Part shown: one piece after another, positions 1 through 6,177 of the stretch
Numbering within the stretch: the stretch's first letter is position 1
How the letters are laid out: each line of letters opens with the position of its first letter
Source of the DNA: an uncultured Bacilli bacterium
GTDB taxonomy: Bacteria > Bacillota_I > Bacilli_A > RF39 > UBA660
Assembly (NCBI GenBank): GCA_944372275.1
Contig: CALVYO010000076.1
Coordinates: 1 to 6,177, forward strand
Length of the DNA: 6,177 bases
Direction: 5' to 3'
Made by a program: the position numbers and the translations under genes
Notes under the pieces: generated by a model
What the model was told of the DNA's origin: nothing
Seen by the model: only the letters and a program-made list of their open reading frames with translations
The model's database searches: none

Positions 1-51
1 TGCTCATCAATAAATAATTTTAAACTTAATTACTAATATTTTTTGTATAAT

Positions 52-79
52 AAAAGTTGTAACATATAAATTACAACCT
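52..79 (-). terminator. Probable weak intrinsic terminator overlapping the stop codon of the distal WG-repeat gene
   Basis: On the minus strand GTTGTAA (77-71) and TTACAAC (62-56) form a perfect 7-bp stem around an 8-nt loop. A G-U and an A-U pair can extend it at the base. It is followed by TTTTATTAT. The TAA stop codon lies inside the left arm, so a terminating ribosome would cover it. The stem is AT-rich and the U-run is only four long, so termination is probably partial. This is the only terminator-like structure I see after the gene before the window edge. Confidence 0.5.
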
Positions 80-1390
80 ATAATATTTTTTTATTTTTCC
101 TAATTCAGTAATATTTTTTATAGCAATTCCTTTATCATCATCCAAATCGTATACAAGTGGAAAATCTGTCATATTCGTTAAATTAATTATTAAAGATTTG
201 CGTTTATTAATTTCTTCTTGCAATTTTTCAGTAATTTCAAATTTAGAGGAAACATTAATTGCATAAAAATCATTTTGTTTCAATAATAACTTAATAGTAC
301 CATTTTTATTGATGCACATTCCTTGACCATCTTTAATTACAATAGCTAAATCATCTTTAAAATTGTATGCCATATCATATTGAAACGGAATAATTAATTT
401 GCCAGTATTATTTATATAACCATATTTTCCATTACTATATACCACAGCCACACCATTTTTAAAACTATAAGCTCTATCGTATTGACAAGGAATTACAATT
501 TTTCCCTCACGATTAATATAACCATATTTATTACCATCAAATATAACAGCTAATTCTTCACTAAAATCAGCAAATTTATGATACTTACATGATATAACTA
601 ACTTACCTGATTTATCAATAAAACCATTTTCTTCCTCATCATTTATTTTTGCTAAGCCATCCTTAAATTCATTAGAACTATCATAACTACATTCAATAAC
701 TTTTTTTCCAAATCTATCAATATAAAATTTATCACTTAAATCATCATGTAATCGAAACAAAGAATTATCTTTAATTAATTTTATTTTTTTTATTAATGTC
801 TTTATCGCGTTAGCCTCTTTAACAAATGCCAAACCATCACTAAAATCTGATGCATGATCAAATTTATAATTAATAACTTTTCTACCATTTTCATCAATAT
901 ATCCAAATTTATCATTTTTTTTGACACAGGCTAAACCATCTTTAAAACTAGCAGCAAATTCATATTTAAAAGGAATTACTATATTACCTTTAGTATCTAT
1001 ATATCCATAAACAATTTTATCATTTCTTAAAGACATAGCTACTGCAGCCTTATTTGAAGAAAAGTCCATTGCATCAACATATTTACAAGGAATAACTTCT
1101 TGTCCTATTTGATTAATGTATCCAAATAAACCATTTTTTTTAACTAAACATAGTCCATCATTAAATTCACCAACATAATCATAAATAAAAGAAACAACCT
1201 TTTTACCATTTAAATCTATAAATCCGTATTTATTATCTTTTCTTACGACAATTAATCTTCTCTCAATAAAATATTTTTCTATTCTTTCTAAATTATTTTC
1301 TAAAAGTTCTGGAATTAAAATAAGTTTTGTTTCATCATCGCTTGAAATGGTTTTACCAGATATTAATTTTGCTTGATATTTATTATTCAT
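71..1390 (-). CDS. WG-type beta-repeat protein (distal paralogue of the pair)
   Basis: A 439-residue protein of unknown function made mainly of WG-family repeats (Pfam WG_beta_rep type). Nine units are visible, each centred on an aromatic-G-[YF]-I-[DN] motif followed by x-x-G-(K)-x-V-I-P-[CF]-x-Y-D and a G-L-A-x-V strand. Cores lie near residues 55, 89, 128, 162, 221, 255, 289, 323 and 357, with a usual period of 34. The W of the family name is Y or F here, and the last unit is degenerate. About 25 extra basic residues interrupt units 4 and 5 (about 192-216). A leading segment with IPELLENNL (residues 26-34) and a tail ending KIKKYYRL match its neighbour. There is no signal peptide or membrane segment, so it is probably cytoplasmic. 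I chose the ATG at 1390 because a G-run lies 8 nt upstream. The in-frame ATG at 1405 has no ribosome site and its own codons overlap that G-run. It is probably cotranscribed with the upstream paralogue, 19 bp away. No enzymatic motif was recognised; the repeat class often suggests a protein-binding scaffold, which is inference. Confidence 0.9.
   Translation of the reverse strand: MNNKYQAKLISGKTISSDDETKLILIPELLENNLERIEKYFIERRLIVVRKDNKYGFIDLNGKKVVSFIYDYVGEFNDGLCLVKKNGLFGYINQIGQEVIPCKYVDAMDFSSNKAAVAMSLRNDKIVYGYIDTKGNIVIPFKYEFAASFKDGLACVKKNDKFGYIDENGRKVINYKFDHASDFSDGLAFVKEANAIKTLIKKIKLIKDNSLFRLHDDLSDKFYIDRFGKKVIECSYDSSNEFKDGLAKINDEEENGFIDKSGKLVISCKYHKFADFSEELAVIFDGNKYGYINREGKIVIPCQYDRAYSFKNGVAVVYSNGKYGYINNTGKLIIPFQYDMAYNFKDDLAIVIKDGQGMCINKNGTIKLLLKQNDFYAINVSSKFEITEKLQEEINKRKSLIINLTNMTDFPLVYDLDDDKGIAIKNITELGKIKKYYRL
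296..1255 (-). repeat. Nine tandem degenerate repeats of about 102 bp (34 residues)
   Basis: These encode the WG-type units of the distal paralogue. Spacing between successive cores is 34, 39, 34, 59, 33, 34, 34 and 34 residues. The 59 marks the inserted segment at about 743-817. The units are clearly related in protein but diverged in DNA, so this is an old expansion rather than a fresh tandem duplication. Units 7 and 8 (cores at residues 289 and 323) are the most alike. Confidence 0.85.
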
Positions 1391-1398
1391 ATTAATTT

Positions 1399-1403
1399 CC
1401 CCC
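1399..1403 (-). promoter_or_regulatory. Ribosome binding site deciding the start of the distal WG-repeat gene
   Basis: A run of five G on the minus strand sits 8 nt before the ATG at 1390. It is the only purine-rich site in the 19-bp gap after the upstream gene's stop codon. It is not a canonical AGGAGG, so initiation may be weaker than for the upstream paralogue or helped by coupling to it. Confidence 0.55.
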
Positions 1404-1409
1404 ATCTAA

Positions 1410-2804
1410 TTATCGCTTATATTCAAATTTTTTTATTTTATCTATTTCAGCATCATCTAATATAATATTACCATTATCATATTTAATTTTAATCTTTCTT
1501 TGATAAGATCTTACTTGATATATTTCTTTTTTTTGTAAATCATACGCAACAGCATAACCTAGTTTATCAGTAAGATATTTTATTTTACTTTTTTCACTAG
1601 AACAAATATTATTTAATGTTTCAAAACGAATAGTTTCATTATTTCTATTGATAATAAATCTTCGATTATTAGAAGCAACTATACTTAATCCTTCACTAAA
1701 ATCATGTGCTCTGTCGTATTGACATAAAATTACCTCTTTACCAGTTTGATCAATATAACCATATTTCCCTTCTTTAATTACTAGTGCTAAACCATTATTG
1801 AAATCAGATACATAACTATATTGACTACAATCGATAACTTGTTTACCTTCTTCGTTTATATAAATCCATTTACCACACGTTTTAACACGAGCTAAGCCTT
1901 CATAAAATTGATAAGCAGAATCATATATACTAGGTGTAATTTCTTCTCCTAATTTATTAATATAGCCATATTTATCTTTAATTTTAACTATAATATATAA
2001 ACCGCAATCATTAAGAATGCCATCATAAATACATGGAATTATTTCTTTACTAGTTTTATCAATACATCCATATTTATTATTTTTTTTAACAACTGCTATA
2101 CCATTTATAAAGTTTCCCGCATATTGATAATCTTTGCAATCAATTATTTTATTCCCATTAATATCAATATAATATTTTTTTCCTTTTAATTCGACAATAG
2201 CTAAGCCTTCACTAAAATCTTCAGCATCATCATAAAGGCATGGAATTACCTCTTTACTATTTTTATCAATATAACCACATTTATAATTATATTTGAGATT
2301 ATTTTTTCTTACTAAAGCTCTACCTTCACAAAAAGAATGCATATCATAATATTTATCAGTACTAATTATTTGTCTTCCTGTTGCATCTAAATACTCATAA
2401 TGATCATTTTTATAAACTAAGGCTAAATCTTCTCTAAATTCTTCAGCATCTTCATATATACAAGGAATAATTTCTTTTCCAAATCTATCTACATAACCAC
2501 ACTTGCCATTTTTAATTACCAACAATAAATTTTCATTAGATCTATAAATATGATCATATTGGCACTCTATTACTATATTTCCTTTATTATCAATGCAACC
2601 ATATTTGTTATTTTTCTTTACTAATGATAAACCATTACTAAATGGCATAATAAAATCATAATCAATAACTTGGTTATAATAACTATCAACTTTATTTAAA
2701 TTATCTTCTAATAACTCTGGTAATAATAGTAACAAATTTCTTTCCGTTGTACATTTTTTTTCATTTTCTAATTCTAATTCATATATTTCTTCAAGTTCTA
2801 CCAT
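1410..2804 (-). CDS. WG-type beta-repeat protein (proximal paralogue of the pair)
   Basis: A 464-residue protein of unknown function. An acidic N-terminus (residues 1-20, rich in E and L) leads into a hydrophobic LLLLLPELLEDNL stretch (about 24-36). Ten WG-type repeats follow, with cores near residues 68, 102, 136, 176, 210, 245, 279, 313, 348 and 382. Most carry I-P-C-x-Y-D after the core, so a cysteine recurs at the same repeat position. Only one unit has Trp (KWIYIN, residue 313); the others have Y, C, K or R. The tail (about 400-464) is longer than its neighbour's but shares an LT-x-VAYDL-like element and ends DKIKKFEYKR. No signal peptide or transmembrane helix is seen, because the hydrophobic stretch is short and contains P and E. 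I chose the ATG at 2804 because TAGGAG lies 8 nt upstream. The in-frame ATG at 2837 lies in the promoter spacer and has no such site. It is the first gene of a likely two-gene operon. Its role is not recognised. Confidence 0.92.
   Translation of the reverse strand: MVELEEIYELELENEKKCTTERNLLLLLPELLEDNLNKVDSYYNQVIDYDFIMPFSNGLSLVKKNNKYGCIDNKGNIVIECQYDHIYRSNENLLLVIKNGKCGYVDRFGKEIIPCIYEDAEEFREDLALVYKNDHYEYLDATGRQIISTDKYYDMHSFCEGRALVRKNNLKYNYKCGYIDKNSKEVIPCLYDDAEDFSEGLAIVELKGKKYYIDINGNKIIDCKDYQYAGNFINGIAVVKKNNKYGCIDKTSKEIIPCIYDGILNDCGLYIIVKIKDKYGYINKLGEEITPSIYDSAYQFYEGLARVKTCGKWIYINEEGKQVIDCSQYSYVSDFNNGLALVIKEGKYGYIDQTGKEVILCQYDRAHDFSEGLSIVASNNRRFIINRNNETIRFETLNNICSSEKSKIKYLTDKLGYAVAYDLQKKEIYQVRSYQRKIKIKYDNGNIILDDAEIDKIKKFEYKR
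1638..2660 (-). repeat. Ten tandem degenerate repeats of about 102 bp (34 residues)
   Basis: These encode the WG-type units of the proximal paralogue. Core spacing is 34, 34, 40, 34, 35, 34, 34, 35 and 34 residues. The 40 reflects a six-residue loop enlargement before unit 4. The unit is one longer than the neighbour's array, so the two genes differ by gain or loss of a repeat after duplication, plus the insertion in the neighbour. Confidence 0.85.
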
Positions 2805-2812
2805 ACATTCAA

Positions 2813-2818
2813 CTCCTA
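2813..2818 (-). promoter_or_regulatory. Shine-Dalgarno site of the proximal WG-repeat gene
   Basis: TAGGAG on the minus strand is 8 nt from the ATG at 2804. This places the start 11 codons inside the longest open frame. It is the best ribosome site in the window. Confidence 0.8.
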
Positions 2819-2827
2819 ACAAGGTAT

Positions 2828-2856
2828 ATTTTAACATACAAAGTATGAAAAAACAA
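2828..2856 (-). promoter_or_regulatory. Candidate sigma-70-type promoter for the WG-repeat operon
   Basis: On the minus strand TTGTTT (2856-2851) is followed after exactly 17 nt by TAAAAT (2833-2828), which matches five of six -10 bases. A TG one base upstream gives an extended -10. Transcription would begin near 2821, leaving a leader of about 17 nt with the Shine-Dalgarno inside it. A perfect TTGACA lies further upstream (2896-2891). The best -10 near it, AATATT (2871-2866), matches four of six at an unfavourable 19-nt spacing. It could be a second promoter or chance. The position after the ileS terminator and before the gene supports a promoter here. Confidence 0.5.
2835..2847. repeat. Perfect 13-nt palindrome inside the promoter spacer (possible operator)
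   Basis: CATAC-AAA-GTATG is a perfect 5+3+5 inverted repeat located wholly between the candidate -35 and -10. A dimeric regulator bound there would compete with RNA polymerase. It is short and the region is AT-rich, so chance is possible. Confidence 0.3.
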
Positions 2857-2962
2857 TAAAAGTTTAATATTTTCCTAAATCTTATTAATTTGTCAACATT
2901 TAATTACTTGTTAAAAAATAATTCTACAAATATATTCTATATAAAATTTATTTTCTGTTATT

Positions 2963-3001
2963 AAAAAAATAAAAAGGTATAAGGAATTAATCTTATACCT
3001 T
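2963..3001 (-). terminator. Intrinsic terminator of ileS
   Basis: Directly after the TAA stop codon, AAGGTATAAG (3001-2992) pairs perfectly with CTTATACCTT (2983-2974) around an 8-nt loop. Two A residues of the stop codon can extend the stem to 12 bp. A U-rich tail follows (five T, an A, then seven T). This is a strong rho-independent terminator, so the WG-repeat genes downstream need their own promoter. On the opposite strand only four T follow the stem, so activity there would be weaker. Confidence 0.9.
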
Positions 3002-6000
3002 TTACATTCTTTCTACTTTAATTGCTACATCTTCATCATTTAATTTATCATCAAATACTAAAGTTTCGTCTTTAATTAATTCATCACCTAAAACTTCACC
3101 CATAACATAATCATAATATTCGTCTAACATTTGATTTATTTTAGGACTTCCATTATAAATAACTTTAATATGATCAGTTATAACAAAATCTGCTTCTTTT
3201 CTTAAGCTTTGTGTTTTACGAACAAATTCACGAGCTAAACCTTCTAATATCAAATCTTCATTTAATTCTGTATTTAATACAACACAAGTTTTATTATTAC
3301 TGCTTGATGCATAACCATCTTTTTGTTTTAAAGATATTAGTACCATTTCATTAGTTAATTTAAAATCTTCATCACCTAATTTAATAGTTAATCCAACACT
3401 TTGTAATAAATTAATATCTTTACTTGATAATTTAGTTAATTTTTCTTGTAATTCTTTTACTTTAGGTCCTAAAGTTTTTCCTAAAACTTTAAAATTAGGT
3501 TTAACGATATAATCTAAATATTCACTCATATCTTCTTTAAATATTATTTTTTTTACATTTAATTCTTCTTCGATAACAGATATTAAATTGCCAATTATTT
3601 CTTTATCATTTAAAGGTAAAATTAAATGTGATATAGGTTGTCTTACTTTAATATTAGCCTCTTCTCTAGCAAATCTACCTAATGAACAAATATCTCTTAC
3701 TAAATCCATTTGTTCTTCTATTTTTTCATCGATTAATTTTTCATTATGTTTAGGGAAATCAGCTAAATGTATAGATTCTTTATTAGTTAATTTTTGATAT
3801 ATTTCTTCAGTTAAGAAAGGGGTTATCGGAGCACATAATTTACACAATGTAACTAATACTTCATAAAGTGTCAAATAAACATTTTTTTTAGATTCTGATA
3901 ATTCACTATCCCAAAATCTTCTTCGATTACTTCTGATATACCAATTAGATAAATCATCATTTAAAAATGGTACTATTAATTTTGTAACTTTATTTAAATC
4001 ATATTCTTCGTATGCTAAAGTTACATCTTTAATTAATTTATTTAATTTAGATAATAACCATTTATCGATTAATTCTCTTTCATTTTCAGGATTATAATAC
4101 TCTCTTGGATCAACGTGATCAGCATTAGCATACATTTCAAAGAATGAATAAGCATTTTTAAATGTTGAAATATATTTAGAATATATTTCTTTTAATCCTG
4201 TTTCATCAAATTTTAAAGGTGTCCAAACAGGTGATGCGTATAACATATAATATCTTACTGTATCAGCACCATATTTAGTCATTATTTCTACAGGATCAAT
4301 AATATTACCAGTTGATTTGCTCATTTTTTTACCATAAGCATCTAACATCATATCATTTACAACAACATTTTTAAAACTTGATTCTCCTGATATAATAGTT
4401 GATATAACTAATAAAACATAGAACCAACCTCTTGTTTGGTCTACTCCTTCTGCAATAAAATCTGCTGGAAATTGTGATTCAAATAATTCTTTATTTTCAA
4501 ATGGATAATGAAATTGGGCATAAGGCATAGCACCTGAATCAAACCATACATCCATTACATCTTTTACCCTATCCATAGTTTTACCGCATTTACTACATTT
4601 AATGTGTAATTCATCAACATAAGGACGATGTAATTCGATAGTTTTAACATCTATATCTTCAATTATTTTTTCTTGTAGTTCGTCTAAAGATCCAATTACT
4701 TCTTTATGACCACAACTACAAGTCCATATAGGCATAGGACAACCCCAATATCTATTTCTTGAAATTCCCCAATCAACCATGTTCTCTAACCAATTAGCAA
4801 ATCTCTTTTCACCGATATAATCTGGATACCAATTAACCTTTTTGTTAGCATTTATTATTTTATCTTTATATTTAGTAGTTTCAACATACCATGCAGGTTT
4901 AGCATAATAAATTAAAGGACTTTTACATCTCCAACAATGTGGATAATCGTGAACTATTTTAATTTTCTTAAATAATTTATCATTTTCTTTTAAATATTTA
5001 ACTATTTCAATTTCTAAATCAGTATCAGTTACTAATTTACCCTTCCAAGGTCCTTCTAAATAACAGCCATCTTTGCCAACAGGATTAACAAAAGAAATAC
5101 CTTTTTCTTTACATACTCTATTGTCATCAACACCATAAGCAGGCGCAATATGAACAATACCAGTACCATCAGAATCAGTTACATAACTATCAGCAATAAC
5201 TTCAAAAGCCTTACCTTCTACTTTAACAAATGGTAATAATTGTTCATACTTAATACCTTCTAAATCACTACCCTTATATTTTTCTAATATTTTATAATCT
5301 TCACCTAATACTTTATCTGCTAAAGATTCACATAAAATAAATTTATAATCTTGACTTTCTACTTTTAAATAAGTTAAATCTGGATTAACACAAATAGCAA
5401 CATTAGCCATTAAAGTCCAAGGTGTTGTTGTCCATACTAAAAAATAAACATCTTCATCTTTTTTCTTAAAAGGAACAATAACAGTATTAACTGGATCTTG
5501 TTGATAACCTTGCGCTACTTCATTACTAGATAATTCCGTACCACATCTAGGACAATAAGGTAATACTTTATTACCATAATATATTAAACCTTTTTTATCC
5601 ATTTCCTTAATAATCCACCATTCAGATTCAATATATTCATTATCACAAGTAACATAAGGATGATCACAATCAATAAATTGACCCATCATATCAGTTATTT
5701 TCTTTACTTCATTAATATTAGTAGCAGTTTCTTTATTACATTCTTTACAAAAATTTTCAATACCAAAATCTTCAATATCAGATTTATTTTTAAAGCCTAA
5801 TTTCTTTTCAACATTAACTTCAATTGGTAAACCGTGAGTATCAAGTCCGATTTTTCTTAATACTCTATATCCTTGCATAGTTTTATATTTAGTAAATGCA
5901 TCTTTAATTGTTTTAGCAAATACGTGATGAATTCCAGGTTTTGCATTAGCATAAATTGGTCCATCATAAAAAACATAGTTTTTTTTATCTTTTCTATTTT

Positions 6001-6097
6001 CTATTGATTTTTCAAAAATATTATTTTCTTTCCAAAAAGATAATACTTCACTTTCTGCTTCATTAATTTGTTTTTTGTTTAATTCTTTAAATTCCAT
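3002..6097 (-). CDS. ileS: Isoleucine--tRNA ligase, type 2 (IleRS2), with exchanged HIGH motif
   Basis: This cytosolic class I synthetase (EC 6.1.1.5) activates isoleucine with ATP, loads it onto tRNA-Ile and edits misactivated valine. At 1031 residues it is full length. The order of motifs is: N-terminal VFYDGP; the HIGH position at 55-58, which reads GIHH; DTHGLPIE (86-93); a zinc knuckle CPRC (182-185); the CP1 editing domain, with TTTPWT (223-228) and GTGIVHIAPAYGVDD (311-325) keeping the conserved Asp; cysteine pairs at 388/391, 460/462 and 501/504; WFDSG (518-522); KMSKS (591-595); the helical anticodon-binding domain (about 640-780); and a C-terminal DUF5915-like domain (about 790-1031). 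This layout and the lack of the C-terminal zinc finger of IleRS1 mark the eukaryotic-like IleRS2, which is naturally insensitive to mupirocin. GIHH replaces H-x-G-H; this exchange is known in some IleRS2 and linked to hyper-resistance. I chose the ATG at 6097 because family homology starts there. A TTG seven codons upstream (6118-6116) is open in frame. The gene has its own terminator and seems monocistronic at its 3' end. Confidence 0.97.
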   Translation of the reverse strand: MEFKELNKKQINEAESEVLSFWKENNIFEKSIENRKDKKNYVFYDGPIYANAKPGIHHVFAKTIKDAFTKYKTMQGYRVLRKIGLDTHGLPIEVNVEKKLGFKNKSDIEDFGIENFCKECNKETATNINEVKKITDMMGQFIDCDHPYVTCDNEYIESEWWIIKEMDKKGLIYYGNKVLPYCPRCGTELSSNEVAQGYQQDPVNTVIVPFKKKDEDVYFLVWTTTPWTLMANVAICVNPDLTYLKVESQDYKFILCESLADKVLGEDYKILEKYKGSDLEGIKYEQLLPFVKVEGKAFEVIADSYVTDSDGTGIVHIAPAYGVDDNRVCKEKGISFVNPVGKDGCYLEGPWKGKLVTDTDLEIEIVKYLKENDKLFKKIKIVHDYPHCWRCKSPLIYYAKPAWYVETTKYKDKIINANKKVNWYPDYIGEKRFANWLENMVDWGISRNRYWGCPMPIWTCSCGHKEVIGSLDELQEKIIEDIDVKTIELHRPYVDELHIKCSKCGKTMDRVKDVMDVWFDSGAMPYAQFHYPFENKELFESQFPADFIAEGVDQTRGWFYVLLVISTIISGESSFKNVVVNDMMLDAYGKKMSKSTGNIIDPVEIMTKYGADTVRYYMLYASPVWTPLKFDETGLKEIYSKYISTFKNAYSFFEMYANADHVDPREYYNPENERELIDKWLLSKLNKLIKDVTLAYEEYDLNKVTKLIVPFLNDDLSNWYIRSNRRRFWDSELSESKKNVYLTLYEVLVTLCKLCAPITPFLTEEIYQKLTNKESIHLADFPKHNEKLIDEKIEEQMDLVRDICSLGRFAREEANIKVRQPISHLILPLNDKEIIGNLISVIEEELNVKKIIFKEDMSEYLDYIVKPNFKVLGKTLGPKVKELQEKLTKLSSKDINLLQSVGLTIKLGDEDFKLTNEMVLISLKQKDGYASSSNNKTCVVLNTELNEDLILEGLAREFVRKTQSLRKEADFVITDHIKVIYNGSPKINQMLDEYYDYVMGEVLGDELIKDETLVFDDKLNDEDVAIKVERM
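5924..5935 (-). other. ileS: Class I signature (HIGH) motif of ileS, reading G-I-H-H
   Basis: The codons are GGA ATT CAT CAC, residues 55-58. The context AKP-GIHH-VFAKTIKD aligns without gaps to the usual IleRS2 context LP-HxGH-ILAGTIKD. Positions 1 and 3 of the motif are therefore exchanged, and position 4 (His) is kept. The surrounding frame is intact and conserved, so a sequencing error is unlikely: the exchange needs changes in two separate codons. Confidence 0.9.
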
Positions 6098-6177
6098 AAA
6101 TACCTGTCGAGTAGACAAACTCGACTTACCTCTCTTTCATTATTATTTCAAGTGAAAGGCTCGTCTGTCTGCCCCTC
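6098..6177 (-). promoter_or_regulatory. Structured 5' leader of ileS (incomplete at the window edge)
   Basis: The first 20 nt on the minus strand (6177-6158) have 14 G or C, in sharp contrast to the rest of the window. GTCGAGT (6125-6119) and ACTCGAC (6112-6106) form a perfect 7-bp hairpin ending 8 nt before the ATG. Its 6-nt loop TTGTCT is complementary to AGACAG (6170-6165), with one G-U, so a pseudoknot or alternative fold is possible. CTTTCA (6158-6153) can pair with TGAAAG (6139-6134). The overlapping CCTTTC (6159-6154) can instead pair with the Shine-Dalgarno-like GAGAGG (6134-6129). A weak AGG (6105-6103) lies 5 nt before the ATG. No T-box core (GGUGGNACC) or terminator is visible, and no promoter is recognisable. 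It may be the 3' end of a longer regulatory leader. Confidence 0.45.

Noticed and set aside
46..51. TATAAT on the plus strand as a promoter
   Set aside because: There is no -35 at suitable spacing, it would fire antisense into the WG-repeat gene, and such hexamers are common by chance in DNA this AT-rich.
1391..1405. Upstream ATG adding five residues to the distal WG-repeat protein
   Set aside because: No purine-rich site precedes it; its second codon is part of the G-run that serves the ATG at 1390.
71..2804. The periodic roughly 100-bp repeats as a CRISPR array or other non-coding repeat
   Set aside because: The period is a multiple of three, frame is kept throughout, conservation is at protein level, and the units are the WG-repeat motif.
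2805..2837. Upstream ATG adding 11 residues to the proximal WG-repeat protein
   Set aside because: It has no ribosome site, overlaps the candidate promoter, and the ATG at 2804 has TAGGAG at ideal spacing.
2838..2962. Small gene in the gap between ileS and the WG-repeat operon
   Set aside because: No start codon with a ribosome site and no open frame of useful length; the gap is explained by promoter elements and AT-rich DNA.
3588..3797. Open frame of 69 codons on the plus strand
   Set aside because: It lies antisense inside the well-conserved C-terminal part of ileS, has no convincing ribosome site, and its protein shows no recognisable family.
71..6097. Mycoplasma-type recoding of TGA as Trp
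   Set aside because: All three genes read full length with TGG for Trp and no in-frame TGA.
6098..6177. Classical T-box riboswitch for ileS
   Set aside because: The conserved T-box core and a terminator/antiterminator pair with a U-run are not present in the 80 nt visible. An upstream part outside the window cannot be excluded.

Overview
The window comes from a very AT-rich bacterial genome. All coding is on the minus strand and uses the standard code: every Trp is TGG and no in-frame TGA is read through. The low GC, the Shine-Dalgarno sites, the U-tailed intrinsic terminators and the type of isoleucyl-tRNA synthetase fit a low-GC Firmicute (Bacilli, Erysipelotrichia or Clostridia-like), probably host-associated. 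The species cannot be fixed from the sequence.

Read in the direction of transcription (right to left), the window opens with a short GC-rich, structured leader (6177-6098). It leads into a complete isoleucyl-tRNA synthetase gene, ileS (6097-3002), which ends in a strong intrinsic terminator abutting the stop codon (3001-2963). A non-coding gap of about 160 bp then carries a candidate promoter with a small palindrome between its -35 and -10. Next are two tandem paralogous genes (2804-1410 and 1390-71), 19 bp apart and probably one operon. Both encode WG-type beta-repeat proteins built from roughly 34-residue units. A weaker hairpin overlapping the last stop codon probably ends this operon.

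The most notable feature is in ileS. The protein is a eukaryotic-like, type 2 enzyme (IleRS2). Its class I signature HIGH motif reads G-I-H-H instead of H-x-G-H, so the first and third residues are exchanged. Every other catalytic, editing and zinc-binding landmark I checked is intact. An altered motif of this kind has been described in some IleRS2 enzymes and linked there to very high mupirocin resistance. The two WG-repeat proteins have no assignable function. They share N-terminal and C-terminal segments outside the repeats, which marks them as duplicates of one architecture. I see no mobile element, CRISPR array, tRNA or rRNA.
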